Part shown: piece by piece, positions 6,842-11,220 of the stretch | How positions within the stretch are numbered: the first letter of the stretch is position 1 | How the letters are laid out: each line of letters begins with the position of its first letter | Translations under genes and position numbers: made by a program | Origin: Methylotetracoccus sp. | GTDB lineage: Bacteria > Pseudomonadota > Gammaproteobacteria > Methylococcales > Methylococcaceae | NCBI GenBank assembly: GCA_025458755.1 | Contig: JALORT010000023.1 | Location: 1-11,220, forward strand | DNA length: 11,220 bases | Reading direction: 5' to 3' | Notes under the pieces: model-generated | Databases searched by the model: none | Told to the model about the DNA's origin: nothing | The model's input: the letters and a program-made list of their open reading frames with translations, nothing else

Positions 6842-6873
6842 TTGACAAGCGGACCGGGTTCATTGTGTATAAA
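6842..6873 (+). promoter_or_regulatory. Candidate second promoter for the HNH gene
   Basis: TTGACA (6842-6847) is a perfect -35 hexamer. The best -10, TATAAA (6868-6873), lies 20 bases downstream, longer than the usual 17. A start here would give a leader of about 60 bases. The -10 overlaps the DnaA-box-like site at 6864-6872. Confidence 0.35.
6864..6872 (-). promoter_or_regulatory. Relaxed DnaA box
   Basis: TGTGTATAA reads TTATACACA on the minus strand, which fits the relaxed consensus TTWTNCACA and is the same word as one of the boxes in E. coli oriC. It is about 190 bases from the other two sites and overlaps a possible promoter. Confidence 0.4.
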
Positions 6874-6891
6874 CCAGAAGTTACTGCCAGG

Positions 6892-6910
6892 GCTCGATTA
6901 ATTCTCGAGC
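6892..6910. repeat. Short dyad in the HNH leader
   Basis: GCTCGA (6892-6897) and TCGAGC (6905-6910) are perfect 6-base arms around a 7-base AT-rich centre, TTAATTC. The dyad lies 23 bases before the ribosome binding site, so it could be a leader hairpin or an operator. Confidence 0.3.
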
Positions 6911-6933
6911 AGACAAGAGAGTGTGTTTCGTTT

Positions 6934-6938
6934 GGAGG
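6934..6938 (+). promoter_or_regulatory. Ribosome binding site that decides the HNH start
   Basis: GGAGG lies 4 bases before the ATG at 6943, within TTTGGAGGGG. It is the clearest Shine-Dalgarno sequence of the plus-strand genes and the reason for choosing 6943 over the upstream ATG at 6700, which lacks a comparable site. Confidence 0.75.
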
Positions 6939-6942
6939 GGTT

Positions 6943-7542
6943 ATGCCGTGTCGTAGGTATCATCAGTTACAGGTGTTGCGAACGGATGCCTCGGGTATGC
7001 CGCTCGAGTGGATTGGCTACCAGGACGCAGCCAAACTCTATTACCTGGATCAGGTCGCCTATGCTTGTGGTCGCGTTCTCTACGAGTTGCGGGGCGGGGT
7101 CAACGCGAGAACGGGGCAGCGGAGCCTGATCACGGTCAACTCGATCCTGGCGACGGTCAGTCACGCGCACAGCGGCTACAGGGTTGAATCCGGTTACGTT
7201 CCGCCGCTCAACAACCCTGCGCTGTTTCGGCGCGACGGCTATTTTTGTCTGTACTGCGGAGAGCGATTTGGTCATGCGCAGCTGTCACGCGACCACATTA
7301 CTCCGATCAGCCGCGGCGGCGCCGATGCCTGGAACAATGTGGTCACGGCCTGCAAGCGTTGCAACAACCACAAGGCGGGCCGTTTACCGGAAGAAGCCGG
7401 GTTGCAGTTATTGGCGATTCCGTTCACACCGACCCATGCCGAATATATCTATTTGCAGGGCCGCCGCGTGTTGACCGACCAAATGGAGTTTTTGCGGAGC
7501 CATTTCCCCCGAAGGAGCCCGCTGCATCAGCGTCTCGGCTAG
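6943..7542 (+). CDS. HNH endonuclease family protein
   Basis: With the ATG at 6943 the product is 199 residues. The second half is an HNH nuclease domain with a zinc knuckle: C102-LY-C105, then [12 protein letters not shown] (115-126) with the catalytic histidine H118, N131 in WNNVVTAC, and C137-KR-C140 followed by N141 and K144. The N-terminal half ([13 protein letters not shown], about 11-23, and [15 protein letters not shown], about 47-61) and the [10 protein letters not shown] tail are typical of a stand-alone HNH family that I recognise from gammaproteobacterial genomes, with no settled function. HNH nucleases cut DNA or RNA; no recognition domain, methylase or immunity partner is present nearby, so restriction or toxin roles are not supported. 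The gene is divergent from priA and its stop codon overlaps that of fbp. Confidence 0.88.
   Translation: MPCRRYHQLQVLRTDASGMPLEWIGYQDAAKLYYLDQVAYACGRVLYELRGGVNARTGQRSLITVNSILATVSHAHSGYRVESGYVPPLNNPALFRRDGYFCLYCGERFGHAQLSRDHITPISRGGADAWNNVVTACKRCNNHKAGRLPEEAGLQLLAIPFTPTHAEYIYLQGRRVLTDQMEFLRSHFPRRSPLHQRLG
7539..7542. other. Shared CTAG: overlapping stop codons of convergent genes
   Basis: The palindrome CTAG gives TAG on the plus strand (7540-7542, end of the HNH gene) and TAG on the minus strand (7541-7539, end of fbp). The two reading frames therefore overlap by 4 bases, and no spacer is left for a terminator between them. Confidence 0.95.
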
Positions 7543-8546
7543 TTCTGCTCCAGATGATAAGACACCACCCGCTGAACCTCGTTCCTGGAACCGAGAATGA
7601 CCGGCACACGCTGATGGATGTCTTCGGGCAAAATATCCATGATGTGCTCGCGGCCGGTCGATGACAGGCCGCCGGCCTGTTCGATGATGAAGCTCATTGG
7701 GTTCGCTTCGTACATCAGCCGCAGCCTGCCAGGCTTGTTCGGTTCCTTGTTGTCGACCGGATACATGAAGATTCCGCCGCGCGTCAGCAACCGGTAGATT
7801 TCAGCCACCATCGATGCGATCCAGCGCATGTTGAAGTCCTTCTCTCGGCCACCGTCCCGTCCTTTTACGCATTCCTCAACGTAGCGCTGTACTGGCTGTT
7901 CCCAGTAACGCCGGTTGGACATGTTAATCGCAAATTCGGATGTGTCCGCGGGAATGCGCATGTTCGGATGGGTCAGCACAAATTCCCCGATGTCGCGGTC
8001 CAGCGTGAATCCATTCACGCCATTGCCAGTAGTCAGCACCAGGATCGTCGTCGGCCCGTAGATGCAAAAGCCGGCACAGATCTGGTGCCGACCGGGCTGG
8101 AGAAAATGCGCCTCGCTGGGATGCTTCGCACCTTCCGGGCAACGCAGGATCGAGAAGATGGTGCCCACCGACAGATTAACGTCGATATTGGACGATCCAT
8201 CCAGCGGGTCGAAACAGATCAGATACTTGCCTCGCGGGTAGCCCGAGGGGATCTGGATGATCTCGTCGCTTTCCTCCGAGGCCATCGCGGCCAGATGTCC
8301 CGTCCACTCCAGTGAGCGAACGAAGAGCTCATGGGTGATCACATCCAGCTTTTTTTGCGCCTCGCCCTGGATGTTCTCCGAACCCGCGAGTCCCAGATTC
8401 CCGGCCAGCGGTCCACGATTCACCTCGTGCCCGATCGCCTTGCAAGCAGTGGCCAAATCATTCAGCAGCAGCGTGAAGTCGCCGCTTGCCGATGGATTTC
8501 TACGCTGTTCATGAATGATGAACTGGGTGAGCGACTCACCTTTCAT
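7539..8546 (-). CDS. fbp: Fructose-1,6-bisphosphatase class I
   Basis: A 335-residue class I FBPase, close to the 332 residues of the E. coli enzyme. It hydrolyses fructose 1,6-bisphosphate to fructose 6-phosphate, the committed step of gluconeogenesis and of Calvin or RuMP-type regeneration. The metal and phosphate motifs are complete: [12 protein letters not shown] (57-68), SEESDE (90-95), [11 protein letters not shown] (112-122) and [12 protein letters not shown] (275-286) with the metal ligand E280. The C-terminal QAGG (290-293) and [12 protein letters not shown] are typical. The ATG at 8546 matches the normal family start ([10 protein letters not shown]); the frame stays open further upstream, but that part is a shadow of pyk. 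It starts 23 bases after the pyk stop and has no visible ribosome binding site, suggesting translation from a shared gap-pyk-fbp message. Confidence 0.96.
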   Translation of the reverse strand: MKGESLTQFIIHEQRRNPSASGDFTLLLNDLATACKAIGHEVNRGPLAGNLGLAGSENIQGEAQKKLDVITHELFVRSLEWTGHLAAMASEESDEIIQIPSGYPRGKYLICFDPLDGSSNIDVNLSVGTIFSILRCPEGAKHPSEAHFLQPGRHQICAGFCIYGPTTILVLTTGNGVNGFTLDRDIGEFVLTHPNMRIPADTSEFAINMSNRRYWEQPVQRYVEECVKGRDGGREKDFNMRWIASMVAEIYRLLTRGGIFMYPVDNKEPNKPGRLRLMYEANPMSFIIEQAGGLSSTGREHIMDILPEDIHQRVPVILGSRNEVQRVVSYHLEQN

Positions 8547-8569
8547 GCGGGGTCCGTGCCAGCGATGGA

Positions 8570-10045
8570 TCAGGATGAGACAGCGCCGGACGCCACGGTA
8601 AGAACGTCGTTGACGCGCGAAATCTTCAATGCGTTGGTGCCGCCTTTCACGCCCGTCAGATCGCCCTTGGTGAGGATGACCAGGTCCTCGAGTTTCACCA
8701 GGCGGCGCTTCAGGAACTCCTCGACGATCGCCTTGTTCAACACGGCGTGGTCCGAGATCTGGTGACGGAACGTGATCGGGTAAACGCCGCGGTAGAGTGT
8801 CAGCTTCCGGCAGATTTTCTCGTGCGGCGTCAGCGCAAAGATCGGAATGCCCGAACTGATGCGCGACATCCACAGCGGTGTCGAGCCCGTTTCAGTCAAC
8901 GCGCCGATCGCACGGACCTTGAGATGATTGGCGATGTACATCGCCGACATTGCAATGGCTTCGTCGATGCGTTCGAACCGTTCGTCCATCCGGTGGTCCG
9001 ACTCCCGCGCCCTCGGGTGTTTCTCCGCTTCGAGGCACACGCGATGCATCGCTGCCACGGCGCGGTCGGGAAACTTGCCGCTGGCCGTTTCGGCCGACAG
9101 CATGACCGCGTCGGTGCCGTCGATGACTGCATTCGCCACATCGAACACTTCGGCCCGAGTCGGCTGTGGGTTGTAAATCATCGACTCCATCATTTGCGTG
9201 GCGGTGATCACGATGCGGTTCCGTGCCCGCGCCATCTTGATCAGGTCCTTCTGTACCCACGGCAGTTGGGCATCGCCGATTTCGACACCGAGATCGCCGC
9301 GTGCCACCATGATGGCTTCCGACGCGTCGATGATTTCCTCGATCACGCCTTTATTCAGCGCCTCGGCGCGCTCGATCTTGGCCACGATCGCGGCATCGCT
9401 GCCCGCTTGCTTGAGTAGGCGACGTGCCTCCCGAATGTCGTCCGCACTGCGCGGAAACGAAATGGCGAGAAAATCGGCGCCGAGTTCGACCGCAGTGAGC
9501 AGGTCCTCCTTGTCCTTGTCGGTCAGTGCAGCCGCGGACAGGCCACCGCCCTTCTTGTTGATTCCCTTGTGATTGGACAGCTCGCCGCCGATTACGACCG
9601 TGCAGCAGACGCGCGTGCCCTCGACGGCTTCCACGCGTAGTTCGATCAGACCGTCGTTCAGCAGCAGGTGATCTCCGGCGACGACATCAACAGGCAGCGC
9701 CTGGTAGCTGCAGCCGACCTGATGTTCATCACCGTCATCGGCCGGAAACGAAGGATCGATGTCGAATCGCGCATTCTCCTCCAATAGCACCTTGCGGTTG
9801 TCTCGGAAACGCGCGATTCGGATCTTGGGTCCCTGCAGATCCGCCAGGATCGCGATATGACGTTCCAGATCTCGAGCGATACCGCGCACGAGTTCCGCCC
9901 TTGCGCGATGCTCCTCTTTAGTGCCGTGGGAAAAGTTGAGCCGCACGGTGTCGACTCCCGCGGCGAGCACCGAGCGGAGTACCTCTGGATCGTCCGTGGA
10001 GGGTCCCAGAGTGGCGAGTATCTTGGTCCGGCGGATACTGGTCAT
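8570..10045 (-). CDS. pyk: Pyruvate kinase (PykA type)
   Basis: A 491-residue pyruvate kinase that transfers phosphate from phosphoenolpyruvate to ADP, the last step of glycolysis. Key motifs are RLNFSHG (35-41; R35, N37), ADLQGPKIR (68-76), the catalytic lysine K223 in [19 protein letters not shown] (248-257), [10 protein letters not shown] (281-290) and MLSAET (315-320). The sequence follows E. coli PykA more than PykF, for example in [14 protein letters not shown] (167-179), [14 protein letters not shown] (363-376) and [11 protein letters not shown], so AMP or sugar-phosphate activation would be expected over the PykF fructose-bisphosphate type; this is inference from similarity. The C-terminal regulatory domain is intact. 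The ATG at 10045 follows the gap stop by 7 bases and lacks a good ribosome binding site, consistent with coupling to gap. Confidence 0.97.
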   Translation of the reverse strand: MTSIRRTKILATLGPSTDDPEVLRSVLAAGVDTVRLNFSHGTKEEHRARAELVRGIARDLERHIAILADLQGPKIRIARFRDNRKVLLEENARFDIDPSFPADDGDEHQVGCSYQALPVDVVAGDHLLLNDGLIELRVEAVEGTRVCCTVVIGGELSNHKGINKKGGGLSAAALTDKDKEDLLTAVELGADFLAISFPRSADDIREARRLLKQAGSDAAIVAKIERAEALNKGVIEEIIDASEAIMVARGDLGVEIGDAQLPWVQKDLIKMARARNRIVITATQMMESMIYNPQPTRAEVFDVANAVIDGTDAVMLSAETASGKFPDRAVAAMHRVCLEAEKHPRARESDHRMDERFERIDEAIAMSAMYIANHLKVRAIGALTETGSTPLWMSRISSGIPIFALTPHEKICRKLTLYRGVYPITFRHQISDHAVLNKAIVEEFLKRRLVKLEDLVILTKGDLTGVKGGTNALKISRVNDVLTVASGAVSS

Positions 10046-10052
10046 GGGTGGC

Positions 10053-11069
10053 TCAAGCCGCCTTCACCAAGGCGATGGTCGTGTCCAACATCCGATTGGA
10101 AAAACCCCACTCGTTGTCGTACCAGGCCAGAACCTTCACCAAGGTTCCGTCGGCGCTGACTTTGGTCAGCGTCGAGTCAAATACCGAAGACGCGTTGGAG
10201 TGGTTGAAATCCACCGACACCAGAGGCAGCGAATTGTATTCCAGGATACCTTTCAAGTCGGTCTCGGATGCCGACTTTAAGATGCCGTTGACTTCATCCT
10301 TGTTGGTCGGACGCGCGGCCACGAACACCAGGTCGACCAGCGAAACATTGATCGTCGGCACCCGGACAGCAAAGCCGTCCAGCTTGCCGTTTAATTCCGG
10401 CAGCACCAATCCCACCGCCGCGGCGGCGCCGGTCTTGGTCGGAATCATCGACATGGTGGCGGCCCGGGCGCGGCGCAGGTCTTTGTGGTACACGTCGGTC
10501 AGGACCTGGTCGTTGGTGTAGGAGTGAATCGTGGTCATCAGTCCGCTGACCAGGCCGATCCTGTCATGCAGCGGCTTCACCAGCGGGGCCAGACAGTTGG
10601 TCGTACACGAGGCATTCGAAATCACGGTATCGCTGGCTTTCAACGTGCCGTCGTTCACGCCGTACACAATCGTGGCATCGACGTCCGAACCGCCGGGTGC
10701 AGAGAGAATCACCTTTTTTGCGCCGGCGGCGAGATGCGCCGACGCTTTGGCCTTGGAGTTGAAGATGCCGGTGCATTCGTGCACGACGTCGACACCCAGT
10801 GACGCCCAGGGCAGCTTGGACGGATCGCGTTCGGCGAGCACGTGAATCTTGTCGCCATTGACGATCATGAAGTCTCCGTCCACCGACACATCGGCGGCGA
10901 AGCGGCCATGTACCGTGTCGTACTTCGTCAAATGGGCGTTGGTATTGGCATCACCGAGATCGTTGATCGCGACGATTTGAAACTCGGATTCCCTGTTGTT
11001 TTCGTAGATCGCGCGCAGGATGTTGCGGCCGATGCGGCCGTACCCGTTGATGGCAATTTTTATGGACAT
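10053..11069 (-). CDS. gap: Glyceraldehyde-3-phosphate dehydrogenase
   Basis: A 338-residue phosphorylating GAPDH that interconverts glyceraldehyde 3-phosphate and 1,3-bisphosphoglycerate. The N-terminal Rossmann fold has [10 protein letters not shown] (7-16) and VAINDL (33-38), whose Asp-Leu favours NAD. The active site is SNASCTTN (151-158) with C155, and H182 in TTIHSYT. The S-loop [19 protein letters not shown] (201-219) has alanine where many bacterial enzymes have lysine (TGAAKAV), a form I associate with one proteobacterial GapA branch. [13 protein letters not shown] (314-326) completes the domain. The start at 11069 is supported by GGGAG 6 bases upstream; a longer frame to 11150 exists but has no family resemblance. 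It heads a tight cluster with pyk and fbp. No pgk follows, unlike many gap operons. Confidence 0.97.
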   Translation of the reverse strand: MSIKIAINGYGRIGRNILRAIYENNRESEFQIVAINDLGDANTNAHLTKYDTVHGRFAADVSVDGDFMIVNGDKIHVLAERDPSKLPWASLGVDVVHECTGIFNSKAKASAHLAAGAKKVILSAPGGSDVDATIVYGVNDGTLKASDTVISNASCTTNCLAPLVKPLHDRIGLVSGLMTTIHSYTNDQVLTDVYHKDLRRARAATMSMIPTKTGAAAAVGLVLPELNGKLDGFAVRVPTINVSLVDLVFVAARPTNKDEVNGILKSASETDLKGILEYNSLPLVSVDFNHSNASSVFDSTLTKVSADGTLVKVLAWYDNEWGFSNRMLDTTIALVKAA

Positions 11070-11075
11070 AAATGT

Positions 11076-11080
11076 CTCCC
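11076..11080 (-). promoter_or_regulatory. Ribosome binding site of gap
   Basis: CTCCC on the plus strand is GGGAG on the minus strand, 6 bases before the ATG at 11069. This is the best Shine-Dalgarno sequence in the gap-pyk-fbp cluster and fixes the gap start. Confidence 0.75.
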
Positions 11081-11220
11081 GTTCTGGTTGATGATGATCA
11101 GAGGTTGGTTGCGACTGCCGAGGCGGCGGAATGAGGGGGATGCGGCACACGAGGTCGAAGCGGAGAGGTCCGAGGAGCCAAGCCGAATCGGCATCGGGCA
11201 GTCCTCTTGCCGGAATTCTT
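11081..11220. other. Upstream leader of gap, no gene seen
   Basis: All three minus-strand frames are largely open here, which is common in GC-rich DNA, but none resembles a protein I know. No convincing -35/-10 pair is visible. The dyad GCCGAATCGGC (11182-11192) is a perfect 11-base palindrome around a single centre base, about 115 bases upstream of the gap start, and could be an operator or chance. Confidence 0.4.

Larger units (their letters stand above)
6520..6942. other. Long divergent intergenic region between priA and the HNH gene
   Basis: These 423 bases separate two genes read away from each other and hold no protein I can support. The frame of the HNH gene stays open back to an ATG at 6700, but the extra ~81 residues look like no family and part of the stretch is AT-rich, so I treat it as control DNA. 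From left to right it carries two overlapping palindromes (6563-6580), an inverted pair of DnaA-box-like sites (6656-6679), an AT-rich dyad (6767-6784) directly before a TATAAT hexamer (6790-6795), a TTGACA hexamer (6842-6847), a third DnaA-box-like site (6864-6872), a short dyad (6892-6910) and the HNH ribosome binding site. Confidence 0.7.

Noticed and set aside
6656..6872. Chromosomal origin of replication (oriC)
   Set aside because: Only one perfect and two weaker DnaA boxes, no tandem AT-rich 13-mers, and no dnaA, dnaN or mnmG neighbours; gene orientations do not flip around the site as expected.
6700..6942. N-terminal extension of the HNH protein starting at the ATG at 6700
   Set aside because: The added residues resemble nothing in the family, the region is AT-rich and full of regulatory-looking words, and a strong GGAGG precedes the ATG at 6943.
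4195..7542. priA plus HNH gene as an anti-phage or restriction system
   Set aside because: PriA is a complete housekeeping helicase, the genes are divergent and not in one operon, and there is no sensor, methylase or immunity gene.
8547..8873. N-terminal extension of fbp inside pyk
   Set aside because: The frame overlaps the pyk 3' end; its residues are a pyk shadow, and the ATG at 8546 gives the usual FBPase start.
11070..11150. N-terminal extension of gap
   Set aside because: GAPDH proteins begin at the (M)[10 protein letters not shown] segment, and a ribosome binding site sits just before the ATG at 11069.
1..11220. Mobile element, prophage, CRISPR or defence island
   Set aside because: No transposase, integrase, terminal repeats, spacer arrays or defence protein families apart from the lone HNH protein; the genes are standard core genes with similar base use.

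Overview
The window is about 11.2 kb of GC-rich chromosomal DNA. Every protein I could place is a housekeeping type, and the best match in style is a gammaproteobacterium: PriA with the proteobacterial layout, a PykA-type pyruvate kinase, the proteobacterial form of GapA, class I FBPase, NadC, ExoIII (xth), and an HNH protein of a family I know from environmental gammaproteobacteria. A methanotroph- or Chromatiales-like lineage would fit, but the sequence alone does not settle this. I see no rRNA, tRNA, insertion sequence, prophage, CRISPR array or defence island.

Layout. Bases 1-3972 hold five plus-strand genes: the 3' part of a PstS-like phosphate-binding protein (cut by the window edge), a small secreted DUF1499 protein, nadC, an exodeoxyribonuclease III gene and an NAD-type isocitrate dehydrogenase. 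Bases 3973-4194 are a convergent spacer carrying a paired REP-like (BIME-like) inverted repeat. priA follows on the minus strand (4195-6519). A long spacer (6520-6942) separates it from a divergent plus-strand HNH endonuclease gene (6943-7542). The right part is a tight minus-strand cluster read gap, pyk, fbp (11069 down to 7539), with gaps of 7 and 23 bases between genes.

How the genes work together. gap, pyk and fbp are central carbon enzymes: GAPDH works in both directions, pyruvate kinase commits to glycolysis and FBPase commits to gluconeogenesis or a carbon-fixation/RuMP-type cycle. Their tight spacing suggests one transcript, so direction of flux would have to be set by enzyme regulation. 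Isocitrate dehydrogenase (TCA cycle) and NadC (NAD synthesis) are metabolic neighbours without an obvious shared pathway. PriA (replication restart) and ExoIII (base excision repair) are DNA-maintenance proteins.

The least ordinary DNA is not coding. The priA/HNH spacer carries a perfect DnaA box (TTATCCACA), an inverted one-mismatch box 6 bases away, a third relaxed box (TTATACACA), an AT-rich dyad next to a TATAAT hexamer, and two overlapping perfect palindromes close to the priA start. The idh/priA spacer holds a REP-pair structure. The HNH and fbp genes end on the same CTAG tetranucleotide. I did not find a convincing undescribed multi-gene system; the candidates worth checking are the DnaA-box region and the gap-pyk-fbp arrangement.
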